From the NCBI RefSeq assembly GCF_022900255.1, contig NZ_JALIRM010000010.1, positions 1-64,000 of the forward strand: a stretch of DNA of 64,000 nucleotides. The letters are read 5' to 3'. Within the stretch, counting starts at the first letter, position 1. Every line of letters starts with the position of its first letter. The position numbers were made by a program, and so were the translations under genes. This document shows, one piece after another, positions 24,730 through 33,236 of the stretch. The notes beneath the pieces were generated by a model, which saw only the letters and a list, made by a program, of their open reading frames with translations, made no database searches and was not told the DNA's origin. Source of the DNA: Lederbergia wuyishanensis (GTDB lineage: Bacteria > Bacillota > Bacilli > Bacillales > Bacillaceae_C).

Positions 24730-24751
24730 ATTAATCAAACATTTGATTAAT
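24730..24751. promoter_or_regulatory. Perfect inverted repeat upstream of the AadA-like gene
   Basis: ATTAATCAAA-CA-TTTGATTAAT: 10-base arms with a 2-base spacer, in the 96-base gap between the AadA-like start (24680) and the GNAT stop (24777). No T run follows, which argues for an operator rather than a terminator. Confidence 0.45.
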
Positions 24752-24776
24752 TTATCATTCAGTTTCGATTTATTAT

Positions 24777-25286
24777 CTAGTTGAATGTTTTCGTTAAATA
24801 TAATACTAAATCATCATCAACCGTAATCTTATCGCCATATGTCAGGAACTTGCCATTTTGAGACACTCCTAGGCCGTCCGGAATATATCCCCTTTTCACG
24901 TAGATTCTTTGAGCGGCTCCATAATCACTAGTAAGTCCGAATCCTATTCCTATAGAATCGTATTTTTCACTTACGATTCTTTCCGCTTCATCCATAAGTG
25001 AGGTGGCTACACCTTTTTTTCGATACTTTATTAATACATTTAAATCTACTATTTCCGGAATACCTTTTGAGCCAAAAGATGCATAGTCAGATTCCCACTT
25101 GATTGTTAAATATCCTGAAAATTGATTATCATACTCAGCAACCAGAATTTTCCTAACCCCTTCTTTTTGCTCGGACAAATACCTCTCATATTGGAAAACG
25201 GGTTTGTTCCAACCTTGTTCTGCAAATGCTTTTGAAATAATCTCACAGTCCTCGCTTAGTAAATTTCTTATTTTCAAGAGATCCAT
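24777..25286 (-). CDS. GNAT-family N-acetyltransferase
   Basis: 169 residues. The acetyl-CoA-binding loop is VLIKYRKKGVATSLMDEAER (R/Q-x-x-G-x-G/A form, about 81-101), followed by IGIGFGLTSDYGAAQRIYVKRGYIPDG, the classic end of a GNAT domain. It transfers an acetyl group to an amine of unknown nature. It lies downstream of the deacetylase lipoprotein (19-base gap) on the same strand. Length and motifs are complete. Confidence 0.87.
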   Translation of the reverse strand: MDLLKIRNLLSEDCEIISKAFAEQGWNKPVFQYERYLSEQKEGVRKILVAEYDNQFSGYLTIKWESDYASFGSKGIPEIVDLNVLIKYRKKGVATSLMDEAERIVSEKYDSIGIGFGLTSDYGAAQRIYVKRGYIPDGLGVSQNGKFLTYGDKITVDDDLVLYLTKTFN

Positions 25287-25305
25287 TTATCCCACACCCC
25301 ATTTT

Positions 25306-26571
25306 CTATTGATACGCTTTTATATTTAATAAAGTTTCTAAATCCACAATTTCGTAGTTCATCTTCTCTAAAGCTTCAATTATTAAAGGCAGCGCTTTTT
25401 CTGTTTCCATTTTGTCCGAGTCGGAGTGCATTAAGATGATATCACCATTGCGAACATTGCCCACTACGTTTTTGACAATGTTAGTTGCGTCTTTTTGAGA
25501 CCAGTCAAGCGTATCGATAGACCAAAGAACAATGGAATATCCCTGTTCTTTTGAAACATTGACAACTTGATCATTTGTATCTCCATATGGAGTTCGCAAA
25601 ATGGCTGGCATTTTTCCAATAACAGATTGAATCTCCTCGCCAGCACCCTTAATTTCCTTCTCAACTTCACCTTTTCCTAACCTCGTGAGTTCTACATGAT
25701 TAAAACTATGACTTAAAACTAAATGTCCACTTTCATAAGCTTTCTTTACTACCTCAGGATGTAGCTTCACATTACTTCCTAAAAAGAAAAAATTCCCTTT
25801 TACGTTGTAATCATTCAACACATCTATAATGGCCGGAGTTATCGTTTCATCAGGTCCATCATCAAAGGTCAAAGCAACCATCTTCTTATTTGGACCATTT
25901 AAATAAACATTGTTATGTTCAGTTGTAAACTTCTTTATTTGCACTCTCCAATTTTGCATGCTTCTCCAAGCTTTATCGGTTAATTGATTTGAATTTCCTT
26001 TTATATCGAGAACGTATTGCTGAGTTTTTATTCTAGCGGGATTGTAAATAGAAATATGATCAACACGCTTTGTATTACTGGAAATAATAAATTTCAACTC
26101 GGTGTTATTTTGCAACTCGTAAACATAAATACTTTCTTGATTATTTTTCCTCATGTCTTTTGGCTGCCCAAGTTCATGTTCAACCTTTTCCATCGTTAAT
26201 TCTCGTAAATTCTCATTATAGGAACGCAAGTCATAGATCTCTCCCTCTGGATTGAACCCAAAAACGGTATTTCTTTCTTTATAAGTAGCATAAGAACCAC
26301 CAGCCACCTCGTCTATTTGCTCAGGTTCTCCCCAACTAGATTTCACCTGCTGTATCGAACTTTCAAAAACATTGAATGGAGAATCTATCACCATGCCTTT
26401 ACTTGCTAATTTCATGATTTGTTCTATCTCAAAGGAGGAAGGAGAAACTTCCTTTGGGTGTAATTCATTATCATTTGATGGCAATTCTTCGATTGGCAAA
26501 GATTTTTTTGTAGAGCAACCTGATAAAGTTATCAAAAATATTAAAATTAGCATCAGCACTGGTGCACGCAT
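25306..26571 (-). CDS. Lipoprotein with DUF4309-like region and polysaccharide deacetylase domain
   Basis: 421 residues. Signal with lipobox LSGC (Cys19) for lipid anchoring outside the membrane. Residues about 62-175 resemble a YjgB/DUF4309-like domain (SSWGEPEQIDEVAGGSYATY). The NodB polysaccharide deacetylase domain (about 230-400) has TFDDGPDE, the metal ligand set with H-S-F-N-H (SHSFNHVELT) and RTPYGDT. It would remove acetyl groups from a cell-wall polymer such as peptidoglycan. The catalytic Asp pair in TFDDGP is intact. GAGGAG precedes ATG 26571. It is transcribed ahead of the GNAT gene, 19 bases downstream, as a possible operon. Confidence 0.87.
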   Translation of the reverse strand: MRAPVLMLILIFLITLSGCSTKKSLPIEELPSNDNELHPKEVSPSSFEIEQIMKLASKGMVIDSPFNVFESSIQQVKSSWGEPEQIDEVAGGSYATYKERNTVFGFNPEGEIYDLRSYNENLRELTMEKVEHELGQPKDMRKNNQESIYVYELQNNTELKFIISSNTKRVDHISIYNPARIKTQQYVLDIKGNSNQLTDKAWRSMQNWRVQIKKFTTEHNNVYLNGPNKKMVALTFDDGPDETITPAIIDVLNDYNVKGNFFFLGSNVKLHPEVVKKAYESGHLVLSHSFNHVELTRLGKGEVEKEIKGAGEEIQSVIGKMPAILRTPYGDTNDQVVNVSKEQGYSIVLWSIDTLDWSQKDATNIVKNVVGNVRNGDIILMHSDSDKMETEKALPLIIEALEKMNYEIVDLETLLNIKAYQ

Positions 26572-26619
26572 TTAATCTGCTCCTCACTAAGATAGATTTT
26601 ACCTGATTATAACAATGAA

Positions 26620-26640
26620 GAGCCTACTCAAAATAGGCTC
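26620..26640 (-). terminator. Hairpin after the DinB gene
   Basis: GAGCCTA-CTCAAAA-TAGGCTC, a perfect 7-base-pair hairpin 10 bases past the DinB stop. Minus-strand sequence after it is only moderately T-rich, so termination is likely but not certain. Confidence 0.55.
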
Positions 26641-26649
26641 CAGTAAAAT

Positions 26650-27153
26650 TTATACTTCAGGCGCTTGTCCACCAAATGCCGCCCATTCTTCTCTCGCAGG
26701 ACCATATACACCTGGAACGACTAACCCAGCTTGTCGCATAAGCACCGTCATTTGGCCACGGTGGTGGGCTTGGTGTGTAATAAGCACTTTAAGTGTGGTT
26801 GAAATTGACCACATTTCCCCATACATATCCTTCTCTTCTTTTAGTGAATCATCCGTCCATTGTTCCCGTATCGCTGTAACCATAGCATCACTCGAATTTT
26901 TGTAAGCTTCAGTGATTTCACGTGCAGATTGCGGGACTTTTGAATCATGTAATGCTGCTTTAAACTTTAGGCCAGTTCGCCCTATCATCTCATCTAGAGT
27001 TGTGACGATGTGCCAAGCAATCCGTCCAAGAGTTCGATCTTGTGGAGATACCTCTTGAGAAAGTGATTCATCCGTTAACACATCCAAGATTTTTTGTGTC
27101 GATCCGCTTTCGTGTCCCCAATCTACCAAAAAGTCTTCAATTGTTGTATACAT
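26650..27153 (-). CDS. DinB-family metalloenzyme-fold protein
   Basis: 167 residues, ATG 27153 with TTGGAGG upstream. Four-helix bundle with the DinB/YfiT metal-binding histidine pattern: GRIAWHIVTTLDEM (His about 47) and LITHQAHHRGQMTVLMRQAG (HxxHHRGQ, about 129-137). Members include thiol S-transferases acting on bacillithiol. Typical of many Bacillus genomes in several copies; another is at 33846-34307. The substrate is unknown. Single gene with a terminator behind it. Confidence 0.85.
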   Translation of the reverse strand: MYTTIEDFLVDWGHESGSTQKILDVLTDESLSQEVSPQDRTLGRIAWHIVTTLDEMIGRTGLKFKAALHDSKVPQSAREITEAYKNSSDAMVTAIREQWTDDSLKEEKDMYGEMWSISTTLKVLITHQAHHRGQMTVLMRQAGLVVPGVYGPAREEWAAFGGQAPEV

Positions 27154-27316
27154 ATTTCGCCTCCAAGGTTTTTATAGACAATAAATTCGCTAAAGATGAA
27201 CAATTTCCTTCTATAATTATTCTCCATTCTAGAAATCATTATTTAAGACCATAAGAAGGAATTTTTATCAGTTTTAGAGAAGGATACTAGAATTTAATCA
27301 ATATGAGGTGCTATTT

Positions 27317-27702
27317 ATGACGGTAAAGTTTTTGGGGGCTGTTTTTTTGAGAGTGAGTAACTTAGAAGAATCAATGCCATTCTATTCTGAAGTACTTGGC
27401 CTTAAGCTTCGTGATGTTGAACAATGGGAAAACGGTAAAGGTGCCAATTATATTATTGGTGAAAATTCTCCTGGATTAACATTAATCGAAACGAAGGATG
27501 ATTTACATATTTTAAAGCAAACAGCATTTAATTTATTTTGCAACGAAGTGTTAAACATTTATGATTATCTTAGAAGTCAGGGATATAAAGTAGGGAAGGT
27601 TAATAAATGGTCCTCAGAGATGAATGATCATATTGACTTTGATGTTATGATCCAGATGGAAATGCGATTAATTTGATTGGGTGGCATAGGAGAAATAATT
27701 AA
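27317..27702 (+). pseudogene. Glyoxalase/VOC-family protein, interrupted by a one-base deletion
   Basis: The frame from ATG 27317 reads GAVFLRVSNLEESMPFYSEV-LGL, a VOC fold, up to DFDVM at about 27649. There the frame shifts: losing one base turns DFDV-MDPDGNAINLIGW into DFDVMIQMEMRLI. With one base restored, DPDGNAINLIGWHRRNN and a stop at 27700-27702 follow. The gene thus spans 27317-27702 (about 128 residues), the normal size. Either a real decay or a sequencing error. Probably a metal-binding isomerase or resistance protein if intact. Confidence 0.75.
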
Positions 27703-27786
27703 TTTTCCTGCAAAATACTATAATGACTATCCATTAACATTCAGGTAAAATAAGGATAAATTACCTATTAAGGAGTTGACCGCATC

Positions 27787-28107
27787 ATGATTATCGTTAC
27801 TACAGAAAATATTGCTAATTACAAAATCAAAGAAGTAAAAGGTCCTGTTTTTGGATTAACCGTAAGGGCACGCGGAATTGGAAAAGATATTGTTGCATCG
27901 TTAAAAGGGTTAATTGGTGGAGAAATTAATCAATACACAGAAATGTTGGAAGATGCACGGAAACAGGCAATGGATCGCATGGTTGCGAATGCAAAAGTAA
28001 TGGGTGCTAATGCCATTATCATGATGCGCTTCGATTCTGGAGAAATTGGTCAAAACATGAGTGAAATCGTTGCATATGGAACCGCAGTACTTGTAGAAGA
28101 GGAATAA
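27787..28107 (+). CDS. YbjQ/UPF0145 heavy-metal-binding-domain protein
   Basis: 106 residues, with AAGGAGTTG before ATG 27787. Typical family landmarks: MIIVTTENIANYKIKEVKGPVFG, then YTEMLEDARKQAMDRMVANA, and GANAIIMMRFD(S/T) near the end. The family forms pentamers and its role is unknown. Three bases after its stop begins a small membrane protein gene, so the two are co-transcribed. No cysteine/histidine metal sites are visible beyond the family frame. Confidence 0.87.
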   Translation: MIIVTTENIANYKIKEVKGPVFGLTVRARGIGKDIVASLKGLIGGEINQYTEMLEDARKQAMDRMVANAKVMGANAIIMMRFDSGEIGQNMSEIVAYGTAVLVEEE

Positions 28108-28110
28108 AAA

Positions 28111-28338
28111 ATGAAGTGGTTTCTTGGATTTTATGGTTTGCAAATTATAATTGTAATCATCTTAATTATTGGTTCTTGGTTCATTTGGGATCGCCGTTTT
28201 AAAACAAAACATGGTCAAAAGGTGCCTGACGGCTTCGTCCGTACTAAAGAAGTGTCCATTGATCCGACAACCCAAAAAAGGTTGGTCGTTTATTTTAATC
28301 CAGATACTGGAGAGCGCTTTTATAAGGAAGAAGATTAA
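28111..28338 (+). CDS. Small single-pass membrane protein
   Basis: 75 residues from ATG 28111. One strong hydrophobic segment spans residues 4-26, then a charged cytoplasmic or external tail (DRRFKTKHGQKVPDGFVRTK...). GAGGAA, the end of the upstream UPF0145 gene, acts as ribosome site; the two stop/start codons are only 3 bases apart. No domain is recognised. It probably works with the UPF0145 protein, but nothing in the sequence says how. Confidence 0.65.
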   Translation: MKWFLGFYGLQIIIVIILIIGSWFIWDRRFKTKHGQKVPDGFVRTKEVSIDPTTQKRLVVYFNPDTGERFYKEED

Positions 28339-28383
28339 CCCGCAAAGAAGGCAAACACAATGACTAATGAAAAAATTGTGTTA

Positions 28384-28690
28384 GAGCCTACTATCTTAAA
28401 GAAATGGGCGAACATCCACCTAGCAATTACCTCAATACATTGGAAAAGCCAGTATTGATTTTGCAAGGTGAAAAGGATTTCCAAGTTTCGATAGAAAAAG
28501 ATTTTAATGGTTACAAAGTTTATTAGGAGAAAAGCCAAATGTAACATTTAAACTATATCCAAACCTGAATCATTTGTTCATGCCTTCTATTTACGGAAAG
28601 ATACTAAAAGCGAAAAAAGAGTATAAGGTTGCACAACGTGTAGATAAACAAGTTATTAGTGACATTTCTGACTGGATTTTATCAATTTAA
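28384..28690 (+). pseudogene. C-terminal remnant of an alpha/beta-hydrolase gene
   Basis: Readable fragments: YYLKEMGEHPPSNYLNTLEK, PVLILQGEKDFQVSIEKDFN, then after a frameshift at about 28525, LLGEKPNVTFKLYPNLNHLF and the end SDISDWILSI with stop 28688-28690. GEKDFQV and NLNHLF carry the third-residue Asp and His of an alpha/beta-hydrolase. The N-terminal two-thirds, with the nucleophile, is missing. No ribosome site or start is present. It fills the gap up to the terminator at 28709. Confidence 0.7.
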
Positions 28691-28708
28691 AATTATCAAT
28701 AAGAGCTA

Positions 28709-28743
28709 AGAAAGCCTGCTATCATAACTGGCTTTCTTTTTTT
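28709..28743 (+). terminator. Terminator after the hydrolase remnant
   Basis: AGAAAGCC ... GGCTTTCT, an 8-base-pair stem with a 13-base loop, followed by six T residues. It survives behind the decayed gene, consistent with former expression. Confidence 0.85.
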
Positions 28744-28796
28744 AGTGTAGGAATATTCTTCAATATATATTTTTCCATTCAATCCATTTCAATATC

Positions 28797-29588
28797 CTAA
28801 TGTACCTGTTGTATCCACTGATCCATATAAATGACCTTGCTTTGCCTTTTGAAAAGAACCTTTTGCGCTTCGAGCTGACCTAACTCAATGACTTTCGATA
28901 AAGATTTTGTTTCAAATCGACCAATGTCCTGTAAATCGATATCAATCAATACATCGGCATGTTCCTCGAGGCAGCGATCGGTGTTTTGATCACTTGCAAT
29001 ATCTATATATCTATTTAACATTGAAAATAGATTGGTAGGCTGATGAACGTGAGAACTTTGTACCTTAACGGACGTTACTTTTTCCGCGCCCATTTTCCGA
29101 ACTATATCTGCAGGATTGTTATTCAAAATGTATCCATCGACAAGAATTTTATTTCCCATTTCAACAGGTGAGAATACTCCAGGGATGGCAATGCTAGCAC
29201 GGATTGCGATCGCCACTTCACCTGAATCAATGACCATCATTTCCCCAGATACTAAGTCAACACAAATAACAGCAAAAGGGATGTCTAAGTCAGAAAAATG
29301 CTTGCCTTCCGTTAACTTTAATAGAGTTTCATAAATACGATCGCCTTTAATCCAGCCTTTGCGATTAAATCCAATGTCTATATGCCGACGAATCGATAAA
29401 TCGTGAAGAACACTTTTCATCTGATCTGGATGCATCCCGCTTGCAAAAAGCCCTCCAACTACTGCACCTGCACTCGTACCCGCTATATGTGTAATTTCTA
29501 TATGTTGGTTCATCAATTCTTTTAATACCCCTATATGGGCAACACCTCTAAGAGAGCCACCCCCCAATGAAAGTCCTGTTCGTCTCAA
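28797..29588 (-). CDS. Patatin-like phospholipase (RssA/YlbK type)
   Basis: 263 residues. GGGSLRG (residues 9-15) is the oxyanion loop, GTSAG (37-41) holds the nucleophile Ser39, and DGYILNN the Asp of the dyad (about 149). The fold is a lysophospholipase-type hydrolase acting on membrane lipids. The TTG start at 29588 overlaps the stop of the DedA gene (ATTGA), so it is coupled to it. It is the last gene of an operon glycosyltransferase-DedA-patatin, which together suggest membrane-lipid remodelling. Confidence 0.87.
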   Translation of the reverse strand: MRRTGLSLGGGSLRGVAHIGVLKELMNQHIEITHIAGTSAGAVVGGLFASGMHPDQMKSVLHDLSIRRHIDIGFNRKGWIKGDRIYETLLKLTEGKHFSDLDIPFAVICVDLVSGEMMVIDSGEVAIAIRASIAIPGVFSPVEMGNKILVDGYILNNNPADIVRKMGAEKVTSVKVQSSHVHQPTNLFSMLNRYIDIASDQNTDRCLEEHADVLIDIDLQDIGRFETKSLSKVIELGQLEAQKVLFKRQSKVIYMDQWIQQVH

Positions 29589-30184
29589 TTACTGTGACCT
29601 CCCTCTGGTAATATTCTTTTTTTCAATTTTAATTTATATAGTGTAAATATCGTTATTATCGCAATGGCAGCAATACCATAGCCGTATATACCAAAAGAGC
29701 TGAAATAACTCTTAAACTCCTCATAATTTCCATTAAAATAATCACCTAGCAATACCATGACATAAGACCAAGGATAGATTCCGATAAATGTTAAAATTAA
29801 GTATTTCAATACATTCACTTTGCTCATACCAGCTACGTAGGAAATATAATTTCCGATTCCAAAAGGACGTGATAAGGCTATGCTCCATATTCCATAACGT
29901 GTAAAAAACGCGGTCCCCTTTTCTAACCCTTTTTTAAATCGCACCGGAAAATAATTCTCTAACTTTTGTCCCAAAAAGTACGGAATTAAGCTTGATAGAC
30001 TGTAAGAGATAGCCATTCCCATTGCCAAAAATATTGTCTGAATATATCCTGGCGATAACACATAGCCGTAGGAGAGAACAATGATTAACCCGGGAAAAGG
30101 CAAGGAAGAACCTTCTAAAAACATGACGATAAATAATCCTGGAAATCCAATTGTATTAAGCCATTCCAAAAATTGTTGAATCAT
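29585..30184 (-). CDS. DedA-family membrane protein (VTT domain)
   Basis: 199 residues with four or more hydrophobic segments. DedA features: FLEGSSLPFPGLIIVLSYGY (the E and PxPG loop) and FFTRYGIWSIALSRPFGIGNYISYVAGMS with the conserved arginine-proline stretch. A lipid-flippase-type role is known for the family. Start ATG 30184 overlaps the glycosyltransferase stop (TAATG), and its stop overlaps the patatin start. A different family member is encoded at 6.2 kb. Confidence 0.85.
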   Translation of the reverse strand: MIQQFLEWLNTIGFPGLFIVMFLEGSSLPFPGLIIVLSYGYVLSPGYIQTIFLAMGMAISYSLSSLIPYFLGQKLENYFPVRFKKGLEKGTAFFTRYGIWSIALSRPFGIGNYISYVAGMSKVNVLKYLILTFIGIYPWSYVMVLLGDYFNGNYEEFKSYFSSFGIYGYGIAAIAIITIFTLYKLKLKKRILPEGGHSN

Positions 30185-31305
30185 TAGACCGTTATCCTTT
30201 TGCCTTCCATTACGGAATGAATCATATTTGAAATATCGTCAGGGTTTCTGTCCTTAAGTTCCTTTAAGTAAGATCTTAACGAATGTTGAAACTGATCAAA
30301 TGATGACTGATCGAAGAAATCTATGATTTGTTCCGACAAAGATTGGCTTTGTTTTAATTCATATACTAGTTTTAATTCTTTTAATTGTTGTAAGTTAATT
30401 TCTTCTTGTCCAGGAAGTGCGGAATGAATAAAGATCGGTAACCTTTTTTTCAATGCCTCACTAATCGTTACACCACCCGGCTTTGTCACTATGGCATCCA
30501 CTTCGTTATATAAATGGTTCATTTCTTGTCTGGAAGTGATATAGGTGAGCGGATGGATATTTGGACGATTCAACTTTTCAATTTTTCGAAATAGATGTTG
30601 ATTTTTCCCACACAAAACGACATATTCAACCTTGGAGTCATTCTTTTGTTGCTTCATTAGTTCTTTAATATTGCCAAGACCGACACTTCCCCCTGAAACA
30701 AGAACTCGGTATCGTGTATTTGTTTTTTTCGCCCTGAAACTCTCTTCAATTTGTTCAGCTGTCGGAATTCCAGTTATATAAATCTGTTCTTCCGGGATTC
30801 CATTTTTTTGAATGAGCTCTTTTTTCATATTTTGATTAGGAACAAAGTGATAATCGATTCCATCCCTTCCCCACACATCATTGATGAAAAAATCTGTATA
30901 AATATTGATCACAGGAGCTATATCTGGATTTTTTATTTTTAATTTACTGAGGATATAAGATGGAAAGCCGTGTGTACAAATGATAAGATCAGGATTTTCC
31001 TCTAATAATATTTGTTTCATTTTTTTTATAAATAAAATTTCATAGTATTTATAAGATCGCTGTGATTCAGAACTATGTGCCATTTGCCGATACGTCCAAG
31101 CGTATGATTTTGGAAAATAATGAATCCACTCAAGATAAGTACGTGTTACAACACTTTCTACAACTGGATTCCATGCACTCAATAAATCTATTTTTTTGCA
31201 TATAGTTGTTGGGTTTCTTTTTTGTATATAGCTTGAGATTGTATCGGCAACTTGATGATGTCCTGATGGCATTCTTAACAGTGGAAAAAGTAAAATCTTT
31301 TTCAA
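30184..31305 (-). CDS. MGDG-synthase/UgtP-type glycosyltransferase
   Basis: 373 residues from TTG 31305, with AAAGGATGAG upstream. The N-terminal MGDG-synthase domain has LLRMPSGHHQVADTISSYI, matching the GxGH(x) membrane/UDP-sugar region of diacylglycerol glycosyltransferases (UgtP/YpfP). The C-terminal half has the GT-B pattern VSGGSVGLGN, VDAIVTKPGGVTISEAL and LPGQEEINLQQL. It probably adds a sugar to diacylglycerol or another lipid. First gene of an operon with a DedA protein and a patatin phospholipase (1-4-base overlaps). The acceptor is inferred from family, not demonstrated. Confidence 0.8.
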   Translation of the reverse strand: MKKILLFPLLRMPSGHHQVADTISSYIQKRNPTTICKKIDLLSAWNPVVESVVTRTYLEWIHYFPKSYAWTYRQMAHSSESQRSYKYYEILFIKKMKQILLEENPDLIICTHGFPSYILSKLKIKNPDIAPVINIYTDFFINDVWGRDGIDYHFVPNQNMKKELIQKNGIPEEQIYITGIPTAEQIEESFRAKKTNTRYRVLVSGGSVGLGNIKELMKQQKNDSKVEYVVLCGKNQHLFRKIEKLNRPNIHPLTYITSRQEMNHLYNEVDAIVTKPGGVTISEALKKRLPIFIHSALPGQEEINLQQLKELKLVYELKQSQSLSEQIIDFFDQSSFDQFQHSLRSYLKELKDRNPDDISNMIHSVMEGKRITV

Positions 31306-31469
31306 TGTCGCTCATCCTTTCATTGTTCCTTTTAGCATACGAAATTTTACTAATAGATGAACCCCACCACAGACTAATGTTTCGCTAAGACCTGAGACTG
31401 ATTTTTATTGGGCGGAGATTGTCTGACACTTATATAGACGTAAGCTAGATGTAAATCCCTACACACATA

Positions 31470-31510
31470 AAAAACACGTATGAACAAGGGGATTTGTTTC
31501 ATACGTGTTT
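31470..31510. terminator. Terminator between the lipid operon region and the coiled-coil gene
   Basis: ACACGTATGA ... TCATACGTGT pairs over 10 bases (31474-31508). On the minus strand it is followed by TTTTTTATG, so it ends the coiled-coil gene transcript. The gap from 31306 to 31470 shows no other gene. Confidence 0.82.
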
Positions 31511-31523
31511 GTTTAGAAAATTA

Positions 31524-32474
31524 TTATGATATGATGATGTCTTGCTGTTGGGTGTCTAATCTTTGCAGTTCATGATTAATCTCATCACGTTTTCTAGACA
31601 ATCCATCTTGGATGTGTCGTACTTCGTGAAAGACTTGCTTCAGCTTACCCTTTGCATCCGAAATTCGAGAATGAACCATCCAGTCAGAAAAGATATTATC
31701 AAAAAATAGATCCGTAAAAGTAATCAAATCCTTTTTATTTATCGTTAATGATTCTGCAGCAATATTTTGCACATCCATGAGCTCAGTTTCAAACTGCCGA
31801 AGTGCCCTCTCAGCGTGATGAATCAAATCCTCTGAGCTATTGATTTGAGAATATTTTATAGCTGATACGATTAATCCTCCGCCAAGAAAAGTATCCCACA
31901 TCGACATTCCTTCTGCGGAACCAAGCTTGTCGAGAGCCGCGTTAAGCGCACGAATTGCTTTATGTCCCGCATCCTGTGCTTCTCCTATTTCACGGAGCAT
32001 CGAAGAAAGAGTTACTCTCTCATCTGCAATTTTCTGTAGTGTATTGTTTGCAATCGAATCATTTTGTCTAATCCATGTTTCTTTTTCTTTTAAAAAATCC
32101 GCCCAGTCCTCGTCAATGTATGCGAAATCCGGATTTTGCATTTCCTTACGCAGGCTCTCCGTTTCAGCATTAAGATCCATCACCGTTTTTTCCGCTTCAT
32201 TATACTTTAGCTCTGCCTCTGCGACCTCGGCCATTTCCTTCTCCATCTGTTCATCCCATTTTCCGGTCCATGTCTTAATTTTATTTATAAATGAAAATTT
32301 CCCGAGCTTTGCGATGTCTTGCTGTTCCTTCGTTAATTGTCGATATAGTCGATCTCGTAGCTCCTTCGCTTCGTATAATCTTCTCTCCGCTCCATCTAAT
32401 CGACGTTTAATACGATCTCGTTCAGATCTTTTCTTTGTTAATTCCATTTGCCGTTCATATATGTTTTGCCTCAT
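31524..32474 (-). CDS. Large coiled-coil protein of unknown function
   Basis: 316 residues, ATG 32474 behind AAGGGGGTG. Two long charged coiled-coil regions (about 1-125 and 170-315) flank a central short hydrophobic GMSMWDTFLGGGLIVSAIKY stretch (about 195-214). Residues 195-215 include Gly-rich DTFLGGG. No domain is recognised. It is encoded 21 bases after the DUF2161 nuclease-like gene on the same strand, so the two probably form an operon. A filament-like or DNA/membrane-scaffolding partner is conceivable, but unsupported. Confidence 0.6.
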   Translation of the reverse strand: MRQNIYERQMELTKKRSERDRIKRRLDGAERRLYEAKELRDRLYRQLTKEQQDIAKLGKFSFINKIKTWTGKWDEQMEKEMAEVAEAELKYNEAEKTVMDLNAETESLRKEMQNPDFAYIDEDWADFLKEKETWIRQNDSIANNTLQKIADERVTLSSMLREIGEAQDAGHKAIRALNAALDKLGSAEGMSMWDTFLGGGLIVSAIKYSQINSSEDLIHHAERALRQFETELMDVQNIAAESLTINKKDLITFTDLFFDNIFSDWMVHSRISDAKGKLKQVFHEVRHIQDGLSRKRDEINHELQRLDTQQQDIIIS

Positions 32475-32495
32475 AGAGACACCCCCTTACATTTT

Positions 32496-33236
32496 TTACG
32501 AGGTAGGAGGGAAAGAAGTTTCAGTATCCTTAAAAGTAGTGTAGTAATACTTCACGATTTCCGGATATAACTTTATTTCGTTTTTTCCTTTCTCACTAAT
32601 GATGTAAGTTCCCCTTTTCACTCTTTCAAACCAGTCAAAATAATTTTTATGAAGGATGGAGAGAGTCTTGTCTCCCGTACCCAATTCGCGCAAGCATTTG
32701 GGAGATAGTGGACCAAATTTTTCAAGACAACATGCAATATGTATGCAATTTTCTTTGTAAGCTGTCATGATTTTGGTCTGAGTACTGCCACCAACGTTAT
32801 ATTCTCCATGTCTTCCTTTAATTTCTTTAATGAGGTTTTCTCTTTTTTTCTTACTTAACTGCATACTCTTATTTCGGTCGAAAGGATCCGGCTGTATTTT
32901 AACCTCTGCATACGCACCAGATTTTTGAAATGACACGATGATTAGTCCTAATTCAAGTCGTCTAATCAAATAACAGATATCTTTCCACTTTTTTGTTCTT
33001 AAGCTGTAATTAGGTTTTGGGATTGCAATATAAACCGTATCTGTAAGACGTTGCCTTTTTGTTGCTTGGATAAGAAGTTCGATATTTAACGATCGCTTTA
33101 ATTCAACAATAATTAGCTGATCATCCTTTAAAGCAACAACATCGCAATGGTGTACCTCTCCGTGAACTTCGTATCCCATTATTTTAAAATAATTTTGAAT
33201 TGGATAAAATAAATCGACTTCTAAAATTTTTCCCAC
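32496..33236 (-). CDS. DUF2161 family, PD-(D/E)XK nuclease-like protein with C-terminal winged helix
   Basis: 246 residues, GTG start at 33236. N-terminal nuclease-like core: EVHHCDVVALKDDQLIIVELKRSLNIELLIQATKRQ, giving D (33), E-L-K (about 46-48) and a trailing Q-x-x-K-R, the PD-(D/E)XK arrangement. The remaining part has LLIQATKRQRLTDTVYIAIP and, near the C terminus, a helix-turn-helix-like ELGTGDKTLSILHKNYFDWF. The family is widespread in Bacillus and not characterised. It is the upstream partner of the coiled-coil gene; together they could be a small DNA-processing or defence module, which is speculation. Confidence 0.75.
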   Translation of the reverse strand: MGKILEVDLFYPIQNYFKIMGYEVHGEVHHCDVVALKDDQLIIVELKRSLNIELLIQATKRQRLTDTVYIAIPKPNYSLRTKKWKDICYLIRRLELGLIIVSFQKSGAYAEVKIQPDPFDRNKSMQLSKKKRENLIKEIKGRHGEYNVGGSTQTKIMTAYKENCIHIACCLEKFGPLSPKCLRELGTGDKTLSILHKNYFDWFERVKRGTYIISEKGKNEIKLYPEIVKYYYTTFKDTETSFPPTS

